From assembly GCA_002890585.1 (NCBI GenBank), contig MIQB01000015.1, forward strand, positions 1-36,399: a stretch of 36,399 nt of DNA. Reading direction: 5' to 3'. Below the pieces are notes generated by a model. That model did no database searches. It was not told the DNA's origin and worked only from the letters and a program-made list of their open reading frames with translations. Origin of the DNA: Tannerella sp. oral taxon 808. GTDB taxonomy: Bacteria; Bacteroidota; Bacteroidia; Bacteroidales; Tannerellaceae. Shown in pieces: positions 1-8,756 of the stretch. Position numbers and translations under genes: made by a program. How positions within the stretch are numbered: position 1 is the stretch's first letter; every line of letters starts with the position of its first letter.

Positions 1-417
1 GGGGATTTTCTTTTGGCATCCGCAACCCCAGGGCGTTGCCCTGGGCTGGGTTGATCTGCCCTTTCAGGGCGTATGCCTGATACACCAAAATGCCCGCCAA
101 TGAACATTCGTTCCGCCCAGGGTTTCGCCCTGGGCTATCATCCAGCGACCTTTCAGGCCGCCACCGGATACCATCAATCCGGGCTGTAGGCCCGGTGGAC
201 GATAGCCCGGGGCGTAACCCCGGGTGGTGGACGATAGCCCGGGGCGCAACCCCGGGCCGGTGGACGATAGGGGCGACCCCCGGGCAGTAGGGGCGAATAA
301 TTATTCGCCCTCTTGCATTGGGGCCGCCGGATGATAGCCCGCCAACGAAACCCCAGGCGTCTACATACCTATTATATATAGCCCCATTCTTACCCGGACG
401 GGATTGCAGCGCGCCGT
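1..417. repeat. GC-rich intergenic region with at least four strong stem-loops upstream of lon
   Basis: No gene is evident here. The sequence repeats a theme of the form CCCAGGG/CCCTGGG or CCCGGGG/CCCCGGG. Clear inverted repeats are 27-34 with 38-45 (8-bp arms, 3-nt loop), 115-122 with 128-135 (8-bp arms), 206-212 with 218-224 (7-bp arms) and 238-244 with 250-256 (7-bp arms). The last two are separated by the recurrent word GGTGGACGATAG. Short ORFs on both strands are by-products of the repeats. The region may be a REP-like extragenic palindrome cluster or a terminator for a gene to the left; function is unknown. Confidence 0.7.
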
Positions 418-425
418 TATCTTTG
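418..425 (+). promoter_or_regulatory. Possible Bacteroidetes -7 box for lon
   Basis: TATCTTTG matches the Bacteroidetes sigma-ABfr -7 consensus TAnnTTTG and lies 31 bases before the lon ATG. No well-spaced -33 TTG is visible, since the nearest TTG (404-406) is too close. The call rests on one box only. Confidence 0.35.
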
Positions 426-456
426 CCCGCCGTTTTAGCAAAAGAGAAAAAACAGG

Positions 457-2913
457 ATGAGTAAGAAAGAAAGAGAAAAGATGTACCTGTCGTCAGACAC
501 GCACGACATGGACGAATCAATGAGCGTGGTGATGCCGATTTTGATGGATTGCGATAAGGATGAGGATTTCTCGGAAGGGATTGATAAGGTGGGGGAGGCA
601 TTGCCCATCCTGCCGTTGCGCAACATGGTGCTCTTCCCCGGTGTGGCGCTGCCCATCTTCGTGGGGCGCCCCAAGTCGATGCGCCTGATCCGCGAGGCAT
701 CGCAACGGAAGATCATGATCGGCGTAGTCTGCCAGAAAGAATCCGAGACGGAGGAACCGACAACGGAAGACCTTTACCCGATCGGGACAGTAGCTGAAGT
801 GCTGCGCGTCTTAGAGATGCCCGACGGGTCTACCACAGCCATCCTGCAAGGGCGCAAACGCTTCGCCCTACACGGCCTGACAACCACCGAGCCTTACCTC
901 TCCGGCAACATCTCACTCTTAGAAGACGTGCCCGCGGGCAAAGACGATCGCGAGTTTGAAGCCCTCATCTCCACCATCAAAGACCTCACGATTAAGATGC
1001 TCACCACCGTGGGCGAGCCGCCTCGCGACCTGCTCTTCTCCATCCGTAACATGCAGAACACGATGTACCTACTCGGCTTCGCCTGCTGCCACATCGTGGC
1101 TAACCCGGGCGAAAAGCAAGAGCTACTGGCCATCGACGATATGAAGAACCGCGCCTACCGCCTCCTCTTCATCCTCAACCGTGAGTATCAGCTGATCGAG
1201 CTCAAGACGTCCATCCAAATGAAGACGCACGAGGACATCAACAAGCAGCAGAAGGAGTACTTCCTGCAACAGCAGATGAAGGCCATCCAAGAGGAGCTGG
1301 GCGGCAACATGAACGACATCGAGATCAAGGAGCTGCGTGCGCAAGCCAAGAAGAAGAAGTGGCCCAAGGAAGTCGGCGAAACGTTCGAGAAAGAGGTGGC
1401 TAAGCTGGAACGCATCCACCCGCAGTCGCCCGATTACTCCATCCAGTCGCAATACGTAGAGACGATCATCGGCCTACCGTGGGGCACTTGCAGCCGCGAC
1501 AACTTCAGCCTCACACACGCCCAGCGCGTGCTCGACCGCGATCATTATGGCATGGAGAAGGTTAAGGAGCGCATCATCGAGCACCTGGCCGTACTCAAGC
1601 TCAAGCGCGACCTGCGCTCACCCATCCTCTGCCTCTACGGCCCCCCGGGCGTGGGTAAGACATCGCTCGGCCGGTCCGTAGCCGAAGCACTCGGGCGCAA
1701 ATACGTCCGCATCTCGCTCGGCGGCCTTCACGACGAGGCCGAGATCCGCGGCCACCGACGCACCTACATCGGCGCCATGATGGGCCGCATCCTGCAAAAC
1801 CTACAGAAGGCAGGCACATCGAACCCCGTCTTCGTGCTCGACGAGGTAGATAAGGTGGGCAGCGACTTCAAAGGCGACCCCGCCTCAGCGCTGCTCGAGG
1901 TGCTCGACCCGGAGCAGAACACATCCTTCCACGACAATTACTTGGACATCGATTACGACCTGAGCAAGATCCTCTTCATCGCCACGGCCAACAACCTAAA
2001 CACAATCGCCCAGCCGCTGCTCGACCGTATGGAGCTGATCGAGGTCAGCGGCTACATCATGGAGGAGAAGATCGAAATCGCCATGCGCCACCTCATCCCC
2101 AAGCAGATGGAGGCACATGGCATCGCGAAGGGCAAGGTGCGCTTCCACCGACACGCAGTGCGCGCCATCATCGATTCATACACACGCGAGAGCGGCGTGC
2201 GTGAACTGGAAAAGAAGATCGCCAAGATCATGCGTCGCCTGGCACGCAAGATCGCCTCAGACGAGCCCGTCCCGTCGGTGCTCAAGGCCGATCACCTCCG
2301 GGAATACCTCGGTCCGGTGGAGTACACGCGCGACAAGTATCAAGGCAACCGCTACGCCGGCGTGGTGACGGGTCTGGCGTGGACAGCCGTAGGGGGCGAG
2401 ATCCTCTTTGTCGAATCGAGCCTGAGCCGCGGCAAGAACGCGAAGCTGACCATCACGGGCAACCTTGGCGACGTGATGAAGGAGTCGGCCATCTTAGCCT
2501 TGGAGTACGTCCATTCGCACGCCGCGAAGCTCGGCATCGAGGAGTCACTGTTTGAGAACTGGAACGTGCACATCCACGTGCCCGAGGGCGCCATCCCGAA
2601 GGACGGCCCAAGCGCAGGAATCACGATGGTGACGTCGCTCGTCTCCACCTTCACACGCCGCAAGGTGAAAAGCAACCTGGCCATGACGGGCGAGATCACC
2701 CTGCGCGGCAAGGTGCTACCCGTGGGCGGAATCAAGGAGAAGATCCTCGCAGCCAAGCGTGCTGGCATCCGTGAGATTATACTCTGTGAAGAGAACCGCA
2801 AGGATGTCGAAGAGATCAATTCGGCTTACGTCGATGGCCTGACCTTCCACTATGTGGACGACATCATGCAGGTGATCGACACGGCACTGCTCGAAGAGAA
2901 AGTGGCGGAATAA
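457..2913 (+). CDS. lon: ATP-dependent protease La (Lon)
   Basis: Cytoplasmic AAA+ serine protease that degrades misfolded and short-lived regulatory proteins. The 818-residue product has an N-terminal LON substrate-binding domain (about residues 48-255, starting LPILPLRNMVLFPG), a coiled-coil helical region, an AAA+ module and a C-terminal peptidase. Walker A GPPGVGKT is at about 395-402 and Walker B VFVLDEVD at about 458-465. The catalytic dyad is Ser719 in PKDGPSAG and Lys760 in VGGIKEK. Length and order match bacterial LonA. The first ATG (457) follows an A-rich stretch with AGG close by; an ATG at 481 is an alternative. The gene stands alone, with GC-rich palindromes upstream and a convergent TPR gene downstream. 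Its leader could matter for heat-shock regulation, but no HrcA or CIRCE site is visible. Confidence 0.97.
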   Translation: MSKKEREKMYLSSDTHDMDESMSVVMPILMDCDKDEDFSEGIDKVGEALPILPLRNMVLFPGVALPIFVGRPKSMRLIREASQRKIMIGVVCQKESETEEPTTEDLYPIGTVAEVLRVLEMPDGSTTAILQGRKRFALHGLTTTEPYLSGNISLLEDVPAGKDDREFEALISTIKDLTIKMLTTVGEPPRDLLFSIRNMQNTMYLLGFACCHIVANPGEKQELLAIDDMKNRAYRLLFILNREYQLIELKTSIQMKTHEDINKQQKEYFLQQQMKAIQEELGGNMNDIEIKELRAQAKKKKWPKEVGETFEKEVAKLERIHPQSPDYSIQSQYVETIIGLPWGTCSRDNFSLTHAQRVLDRDHYGMEKVKERIIEHLAVLKLKRDLRSPILCLYGPPGVGKTSLGRSVAEALGRKYVRISLGGLHDEAEIRGHRRTYIGAMMGRILQNLQKAGTSNPVFVLDEVDKVGSDFKGDPASALLEVLDPEQNTSFHDNYLDIDYDLSKILFIATANNLNTIAQPLLDRMELIEVSGYIMEEKIEIAMRHLIPKQMEAHGIAKGKVRFHRHAVRAIIDSYTRESGVRELEKKIAKIMRRLARKIASDEPVPSVLKADHLREYLGPVEYTRDKYQGNRYAGVVTGLAWTAVGGEILFVESSLSRGKNAKLTITGNLGDVMKESAILALEYVHSHAAKLGIEESLFENWNVHIHVPEGAIPKDGPSAGITMVTSLVSTFTRRKVKSNLAMTGEITLRGKVLPVGGIKEKILAAKRAGIREIILCEENRKDVEEINSAYVDGLTFHYVDDIMQVIDTALLEEKVAE

Positions 2914-3063
2914 GGGCGCGATCAATCGTGTGAGGTCGCGAAGGGCCATTTACTGCACGACAAAACATATCAACGCCCCTTTTCCCAGCCCCCCCTCTCC
3001 CACTTCCTTCCCCTAAGGCTGAATGAGAATTATGTTAATGGAATGATTAGGGGAGGGGGCACC

Positions 3064-3116
3064 CCTAAAAAGAAGATCCGCGCGACGCTCCCCGGAATGG
3101 AGAAGGCCGCGCGGAC
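3064..3116 (-). terminator. Rho-independent terminator after the gyrA-TPR operon
   Basis: Eight-base arms at 3077-3084 and 3108-3115 (TCCGCGCG and CGCGCGGA) form a GC-rich stem with a further partly paired loop. Read on the minus strand the stem is followed by TCTTCTTTTT, a good U-tract. It lies about 70 bases beyond the TPR stop codon. Confidence 0.75.
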
Positions 3117-3183
3117 TTCATAAACGAACTATTACTTGGGGCTGCTGTGCCAGAATGGCCAGCCCCGGAGTGTCTTATCAGAA

Positions 3184-4407
3184 TTACTTGGACATCTCTG
3201 CGTTAATGGCATCAAACTCCTTATTCATGTTCAGGTTGTAATAGATGCCCCGCAGTCCGATCATGTAGTCCTTTTCCTCCGGTTTCAGCTTGTGTGCCTT
3301 CTCAAAGAACGGCAGCGCTTTGCGGAGCATCTCTTCGGCCTTGGCCTTCTCCGCCTTATACTGATTCTGGTCGTTCAGCGAATTGGCTTTGTCCAACAGA
3401 CCCACGCCCTGATTGAAATATAGCCGCCCCACGCTGAAGATGTTTGCGGGGTTTTCCGGATCCAGCTCAAGGGCCTTCTTGTAGGCTTCTTCAGCCTTGG
3501 CATCGTCCTTCAGGCCCACCTCGTAGACGCTACCAAGGGCGTAATAGAGCTGCGCGTTGTTCGGGCTCTTGGCGATGGCCGTGTTCAGCAGCTGCATGGC
3601 CTGCTCGTTGCGCTTGGTGCTGATGTAGACGTTGATCATGTTGTTCAGGAAGTAGCTGGAGTCCGGGAAGAGCTTCATACCCTCCTCGAGGGTCTTTTCC
3701 AGATTGACCGTGTCCTTAAGCACCTGATCATATTCGTAACAGAGCGACTGGTAGATGTCGAAGCGCCGGTAGTCGGTTTCCTTGGCGCGGTTCAGGTCTT
3801 TGATGGCCAGCTGCGGGTCGTCCATTTGCATGGCAGCGATGGCAGCGTAGAACTGTACGATCATGAAGTTCGAGTCTTTCTCAGCGGCCTTTTCGCCTTT
3901 CATGAAGGGCAGATCGGTGATTTCCATGAATTGCTCAAAGAAGTCGTGCGCCTTCTTGTAGTCGTGCTGATCGAAGTAGTAAGCACCGCCGTTGAGGTAA
4001 TAGATGTGGTTGGCGTTAAGCGTACCCTTGATGCTCTTGGTGTATTTCGGCTTCACCTTGCCCTTCTCGTTTGGCTGCTGATCGAGCTTGTAAGCCTCTT
4101 TGAAGTACGGCAAGATGTTGCCCAGCGCCTCATACATCACTGTCTCGTCCGGCTTTTGGCCAAGGATCTGCTTCGTGTTTTCGGTGCTGAATTGCGTGTC
4201 TTCAATCAAGCCGGCCACGTACCATGTTTTCGCGTCGTTTTTTGTCTCGTCGTTTTCCATTGCCCCTTTGATCAGGGTACGCGCTTCGTTGAAATCCGGC
4301 TTGGAATCTTTCGCGATGCGCTCTGCATCGGAGACGGCCTTCTTCTGTCCGAACGCGGCAGTTGCCATCAGGCACAGGCCGATCGTTAGTAATACCTGCT
4401 TTTTCAT
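3184..4407 (-). CDS. Secreted or periplasmic tetratricopeptide-repeat protein
   Basis: Protein of 407 residues with an N-terminal signal peptide (hydrophobic core LLTIGLCLMATAAFG, cleavage likely before QKK). TPR-like helices follow throughout, clearest at about residues 225-310, where repeats of the type NAQLYYALGSVYEVG and AEEAYKKALELDPENPANI occur. No catalytic motif is visible. Such proteins usually act as protein-protein scaffolds in the periplasm or at the outer membrane. It starts 69 bases after the gyrA stop on the same strand and is followed by a rho-independent terminator, so it probably shares the gyrA transcript. The gyrA-TPR pairing appears to be a Bacteroidales arrangement (recollection, not checked). 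The exact role is unknown. Confidence 0.85.
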   Translation of the reverse strand: MKKQVLLTIGLCLMATAAFGQKKAVSDAERIAKDSKPDFNEARTLIKGAMENDETKNDAKTWYVAGLIEDTQFSTENTKQILGQKPDETVMYEALGNILPYFKEAYKLDQQPNEKGKVKPKYTKSIKGTLNANHIYYLNGGAYYFDQHDYKKAHDFFEQFMEITDLPFMKGEKAAEKDSNFMIVQFYAAIAAMQMDDPQLAIKDLNRAKETDYRRFDIYQSLCYEYDQVLKDTVNLEKTLEEGMKLFPDSSYFLNNMINVYISTKRNEQAMQLLNTAIAKSPNNAQLYYALGSVYEVGLKDDAKAEEAYKKALELDPENPANIFSVGRLYFNQGVGLLDKANSLNDQNQYKAEKAKAEEMLRKALPFFEKAHKLKPEEKDYMIGLRGIYYNLNMNKEFDAINAEMSK

Positions 4408-4476
4408 GTTCTCTTAATTTTTAATGGTGTATGAATGGATGATGATTATTGTCGTGTGAAGGCAAGGGGGCGTGCT

Positions 4477-6993
4477 TTATTGATCTTCCACTGGAGTGTC
4501 TTCCGTCGGAATGTCTTTCGTCTCTCCTGCGATTCGGTCTTCTTCTGACTCGGAGACGACCTTGCAGACGGAGGCGATTTCGTCGTTGCGTTTCTCAAGG
4601 TTGATCAGGCGGACGCCCTGTGTGGCTCGGCCGATCACATTCAGGTCGGAGACTTTCATGCGGATCGTGATGCCAGACTTGTTGATGATCATCAGGTCGT
4701 TGTCCTCGGTTACGTTTTTGATGCCGACGAGCTTGCCTGTTTTTTCGGTTACGTTGATGGTTTTGACGCCTTTTCCACCGCGGTTTGTGACGCGATAGTC
4801 ATCGATGGCTGAGCGCTTGCCGTAGCCCTGTTCAGAGACGACGAGGATGGTTTCCTCTTCGGGGTGCTTGATGCAAACCATTCCGACCACTTCATCGTCT
4901 TCTCCGTCGAGTCTCATAGCGCGCACGCCAGCTGCCATGCGGCCCATGACGCGGACGTTGCTCTCATGGAAACGGATGGCGCGACCGTTGCGGTTGGCGA
5001 TGATCACTTCGTTGTTTCCATTGGTGAGGCGCACTTGGATCACGCCGTCGCCTTCGCGCAGGGTGATGGCGTTCACGCCGTTTTGGCGCGGACGGGAATA
5101 GGCCTCTAAGAGTGTCTTTTTGATCAATCCGCGCTTGGTGCAGAAGAGCAGGTAGTGTGAGTTGATAAAGTCCACATCGCCGGTCAGGTTTTTGATTCGG
5201 ATAAAGGCGTTCACCCGGTCGTCGGGATCGATGTTGAGGAAGTTTTGGATGGCGCGTCCCTTCGTGTTTTTCGCGCCCTCGGGTATTTCGAACACCTTCT
5301 TCCAGAAGCAACGCCCTTTGGCGGTGAAGAAGAGAATTGTGGCGTGCATGGAAGCTGGGTAGATGTGTTCTACGAAGTCTTCTTCGCGCGTCTCAGAGCC
5401 TTTGGCGCCGATGCCGCCGCGGCCTTGCGCATGGAACTCGCTGAGTGGTGTGCGCTTGATGTAGCCCATGTGCGAGATGGTGATGATCATCTCGTCGTCG
5501 GCATAGAAATCTTCCGGATTCAGCTCTTCGGAGGCGTAGATGATGTCTGTCTTGCGCTCGTCGCCGTATTTGTCGATGATTTCTTGAAACTCGTCGCGGA
5601 TCACTTGCAGCAGTTGCTCTTCGTTTTCGAGGATTTTCTTCAGGCGGGCGATCAGCTTTTCGATCTCCTCGTATTCGGCGCGGAGTTTCTCTTGCTCCAG
5701 CCCGGTGAGTTGGCGCAGGCGCATCTCGACGATGGCGCGAGCCTGTATTTCGGACAGTTCGAAGCGTTCGCGGAGCCGATCAATGGCTTGCTGCGGACTG
5801 CTGGAGGAGCGGATGATGGCGATCACTTCGTCGATGTGATCTGAGGCGATGATGAGCCCCTCAAGGATGTGGGCGCGTTCCTCGGCTTTTTTCAGCTCGA
5901 AGCGCGTGCGACGCAGCACGACATCGCGGCGATGATCGACGAAGTTGCCGATCAGGTCTTTGAGGTTCATCAGCTTCGGCCGCCCATTGACAAGCGCGAT
6001 GTTGTTTACGCTAAACGACGATTGCAGCGCCGTCATTTTATACAGCTTATTGAGCACGATGTTGGCATTCCCCTCGCGCTTGACGTCGACCACGATGCGC
6101 ATACCGCTGCGGTCTGATTCGTCGTTCACGTTCGACACGCCATCGAGGCGTTTGTCGTTCACCATATCGGCAATCGTGCGGATCAGCTCCGCTTTGTTCA
6201 CCATGTAGGGGATCTCGCTGATGACGATTTTGTCGTGCCCTGGCCCGCTTTCGATTTCCGCTTTACCACGGATGACGATGCGCCCGCGCCCTGTCTCGAA
6301 CGCTTCTTTGATGCCAGCGTAGCCGTAGATCGTCGCCCCCGTGGGGAAATCGGGCGCCTTGACGTACTCCATCAGCCCCGCCACATCAATGTCGCCACGC
6401 GCGTCCACATAGGCTTGGCAAGCGCGGAGCACCTCCGTCATGTTATGCGGTGGCATGTTCGTGGCCATGCCCACGGCGATGCCCGATGCTCCATTGATCA
6501 GCAGGTTCGGGATGCGCGTAGGCAGCACGACGGGCTCTTGCAGTGTATCATCAAAATTGAGTTGGAAATCGACCGTGTCCTTATCGATGTCTCTGAGCAT
6601 CTCTTCGGCCAGCCGGCTCATGCGCGCCTCGGTGTATCGCATGGCTGCGGGGCTGTCGCCATCCACCGAGCCGAAATTTCCCTGCCCATCGACCAGTGTG
6701 TAGCGCATCGACCAGCTCTGAGCCAGGCGTACGAGGGCAAAATAAACGGACGAATCGCCGTGCGGATGGTATTTACCCAACACCTCGCCGACGATTCTGG
6801 CTGATTTCTTATAGGGTTTGTCTGAAGTATTTCCCAGCTCGTTCATCCCGTAGAGGATGCGTCGATGCACGGGTTTGAATCCGTCTCTCACGTCCGGTAG
6901 CGCTCGGGAGACGATGACCGACATCGAGTAATCGATGTAAGCCGATTTCATCTCTTGATTGATGTCGATCTTGATAATTCTATCTTCTGCCAT
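4477..6993 (-). CDS. gyrA: DNA gyrase subunit A
   Basis: Catalytic subunit of DNA gyrase, the type IIA topoisomerase that introduces negative supercoils with GyrB. The 838-residue product begins at a typical GyrA N-terminus. The active-site tyrosine is Tyr120 in AAMRYTEARM, equivalent to E. coli Tyr122. The quinolone-determining region reads HPHGDSSVYF (residues 76-85), with serine kept at the E. coli Ser83 position. The C-terminal beta-pinwheel carries a GyrA-box-like NRGGKG motif in the fifth-to-sixth hundred region, followed by an acidic tail (SESEED...EDTPVEDQ). A TPR gene follows in the same direction. Upstream lies a 12-unit palindromic repeat array and a divergent lipoprotein gene. No clear promoter was found; a TACTTTAG box (one mismatch to TAnnTTTG) lies about 40 bases upstream on the minus strand. 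Confidence 0.97.
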   Translation of the reverse strand: MAEDRIIKIDINQEMKSAYIDYSMSVIVSRALPDVRDGFKPVHRRILYGMNELGNTSDKPYKKSARIVGEVLGKYHPHGDSSVYFALVRLAQSWSMRYTLVDGQGNFGSVDGDSPAAMRYTEARMSRLAEEMLRDIDKDTVDFQLNFDDTLQEPVVLPTRIPNLLINGASGIAVGMATNMPPHNMTEVLRACQAYVDARGDIDVAGLMEYVKAPDFPTGATIYGYAGIKEAFETGRGRIVIRGKAEIESGPGHDKIVISEIPYMVNKAELIRTIADMVNDKRLDGVSNVNDESDRSGMRIVVDVKREGNANIVLNKLYKMTALQSSFSVNNIALVNGRPKLMNLKDLIGNFVDHRRDVVLRRTRFELKKAEERAHILEGLIIASDHIDEVIAIIRSSSSPQQAIDRLRERFELSEIQARAIVEMRLRQLTGLEQEKLRAEYEEIEKLIARLKKILENEEQLLQVIRDEFQEIIDKYGDERKTDIIYASEELNPEDFYADDEMIITISHMGYIKRTPLSEFHAQGRGGIGAKGSETREEDFVEHIYPASMHATILFFTAKGRCFWKKVFEIPEGAKNTKGRAIQNFLNIDPDDRVNAFIRIKNLTGDVDFINSHYLLFCTKRGLIKKTLLEAYSRPRQNGVNAITLREGDGVIQVRLTNGNNEVIIANRNGRAIRFHESNVRVMGRMAAGVRAMRLDGEDDEVVGMVCIKHPEEETILVVSEQGYGKRSAIDDYRVTNRGGKGVKTINVTEKTGKLVGIKNVTEDNDLMIINKSGITIRMKVSDLNVIGRATQGVRLINLEKRNDEIASVCKVVSESEEDRIAGETKDIPTEDTPVEDQ

Positions 6994-7217
6994 CTATAAT
7001 ATAATGTATGCGTTTCGTGAAAAAAGCACGCTAAAGTATGGCTTTTCAATAAACGGGCAAGATGAAGCGCTGAAATAGCGCTTCGCAGCGCCCGTTCGGG
7101 TGCTTTACGCGCCCAAGCAGAAGCATTTTAACGAAAAACGGCTCCATGAGCACCTAAAACCTGTCTATGAGGCGCTTACAGGTATCAAATACGGCCTTAA
7201 CGTGAAAATTTACAAGC
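6994..7217. other. gyrA upstream region with a short coding-like stretch but no convincing gene
   Basis: On the plus strand a frame is open from just after the TGA at 7064 to the TAA at 7235. It has no ATG (a GTG is at 7100) and encodes protein-like text such as LHEHLKPVYEALTGIKYG. It may be the tail of a decayed gene or chance. The region must also contain the gyrA promoter on the minus strand. Confidence 0.3.
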
Positions 7218-7690
7218 ATTCGGAATTTCCCGATTAAGTGTAACACAAGTATTTATTCCATTCGGAAAGTTCCGATCATATTATTTATATGGTTACACTG
7301 ATTCGGGATTTACCGAACAGATATAACAATAAGATACAACTTATCGGACTTTCCCGAAGAGACAAAAACGATATGAAACAAGTATTCGGACTTTCCCGAA
7401 AGTCTGTTTCAGCTTATTTCTATTATTCGGAATCTCCCAAAATGCTTAATACTTAATATATACTTATTCGGAAATACCCGAAAGGTCTATACATACCTAA
7501 TTTATACTTTCGGAAAAGTCCGATGACATGAAAAAGATGTAAATCATCTCTCCGGGAAATCCCGAACAGATGAAACAATATGTAGCAGTCTCTCGGTAGA
7601 TTCCGAATAGGTGTAATAGCTTGTTATGAGTTATCGGGAAATTCCGAATGAGTGAAATGATTCGTGACATCCTTTCGGGAAGTTCCGAAC
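7218..7690. repeat. Array 1: 12 palindromic units at 41-42-bp intervals
   Basis: Twelve degenerate copies of a 16-17-bp palindrome, consensus about TTCGGAAANTTCCCGAA, are present. The CGG of each left half-site falls at 7221, 7263, 7304, 7345, 7387, 7428, 7469, 7511, 7553, 7594, 7635 and 7676. Spacings are therefore 41 or 42 throughout (mean about 41.4). The 24-26-base intervals between palindromes are A/T-rich and mostly different from one another. The array lies between the divergently transcribed gyrA and the lipoprotein gene. It resembles a helically phased set of binding sites more than a CRISPR array, since the repeats are short and degenerate and no cas gene is present. Confidence 0.85.
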
Positions 7691-7872
7691 GGGTGAAAAA
7701 GAAGCCTTGGAGGGGTGAAACGAAAAAATGAGGCTTGGCAAGCAAGGCCTTGAGGGGTAAATCGCGCGAAACAAGGTCTACACCGCAGTGGACGGGGGCT
7801 TCAGGCGGCCGAAGCGAGGCAGAGAATTCAAACGGCGTCTTACATTTGCCACGTATTTATGACGCAAGAAGT

Positions 7873-8751
7873 ATGAATATTGGTTATATGAAGGGGGTGA
7901 CCCTTCTGCTGCTTGTCCGAATGCTCACCGGCTGCCAATCGGAGGGAAAAGAGAGCGAGGAGAACGCTATTCGCTTCGACTCGCTGGCCGTTGAGAAGAC
8001 TTACCCCATAGAGAATAAGGGGGAGGATGCGAATCAGGAACGTGTGCTCCGAATCCATTTCACTTATCCCATCGCGTATGCCAATTCGGCAGTTTTAGAA
8101 GCCGTACAGCAACTGTTCGTTAAGAGCATGCTAGGCGATGCTTACGCCGGAATGCCCGTGAAAGAGGCCATGAATAAATACACGGCGGATTACGGATCGC
8201 AGATGAAAAGGGAGGTCTCGGATTTTGAACAGGACACGGAGGCGCAGAGCTCGGCGGATCTTGAAAGTGAGGATATGGACGCCTCAGACCACCCTGAATC
8301 ACCGGAATATGAGCTGATTACCGACAGCATCCTATATAACCAAAACGACCTGCTGTGTTACTCCGTCTATCGCGAATACAGCACGGGGATGCCGACCGTG
8401 AGTCGATCGTATACCTACTGGGTGGTGGATCTGAAGACGGGAAAGCGCGTGATGGAGAACGATATTTTCAATGAGGATTACAGGGATGACTTGGCCAAAA
8501 TCATTGTGGATGCAATCGCTGTGGCTAATAATGTGGACAAAGTGGCAGATCTAGAGAATATCGGCTTCTATAACGTCAATGAGATTTACCCGAACCGCAA
8601 TTTCTATGTGGACGACATCGGGATCACGTATACTTTCAACGAAAACGACATCGCGACAAACGCGCTGGGAGCCACAACGGTGCGCATCCCCTACGAGATG
8701 ATCCGCCACCTGCTCCGCAAGGACAGCCCGATCGCTCACCTGGCTTTTTGA
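7873..8751 (+). CDS. Lipoprotein with a DUF3298/RsiV-like domain
   Basis: Predicted lipoprotein of 292 residues when started at the ATG at 7873 (an ATG at 7888 also fits). The N-terminus has a hydrophobic stretch GVTLLLLVRMLTG followed by Cys and an acidic linker. The frame extends upstream to 7735, but that part is non-hydrophobic and overlaps sequence next to the repeat array, so it is left out. The body matches the DUF4163/DUF3298 pattern: an HFTYPIAYAN-like N-part, an acidic low-complexity insert (about residues 125-150), then YSVYREYSTGMPTVSRSYTYWVVDLKTG and a C-terminal PYEMIRHLL segment. DUF3298 occurs in RsiV-type proteins that bind lysozyme, but here it is only a fold-level hint. The stop is five bases before rsmG, suggesting co-transcription. 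Confidence 0.75.
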   Translation: MNIGYMKGVTLLLLVRMLTGCQSEGKESEENAIRFDSLAVEKTYPIENKGEDANQERVLRIHFTYPIAYANSAVLEAVQQLFVKSMLGDAYAGMPVKEAMNKYTADYGSQMKREVSDFEQDTEAQSSADLESEDMDASDHPESPEYELITDSILYNQNDLLCYSVYREYSTGMPTVSRSYTYWVVDLKTGKRVMENDIFNEDYRDDLAKIIVDAIAVANNVDKVADLENIGFYNVNEIYPNRNFYVDDIGITYTFNENDIATNALGATTVRIPYEMIRHLLRKDSPIAHLAF

Positions 8752-8756
8752 AGGGA

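Noticed and set aside
6736..6765. Phe85 of GyrA at the E. coli Asp87 position as a quinolone-resistance mutation
   Set aside because: From memory GDSSVYFA is the normal Bacteroidales sequence, and the key serine is present. A comparison with susceptible relatives would settle it.
7218..7690. Array 1 as a CRISPR array
   Set aside because: The repeats are only 16-17 bp and degenerate in every unit, the intervals are A/T-rich and share words, and there is no cas gene in the window.
7735..7872. Upstream extension of the DUF3298 lipoprotein
   Set aside because: It would bury the signal sequence 50 residues into the protein; the ATG at 7873 or 7888 gives a proper lipoprotein N-terminus.
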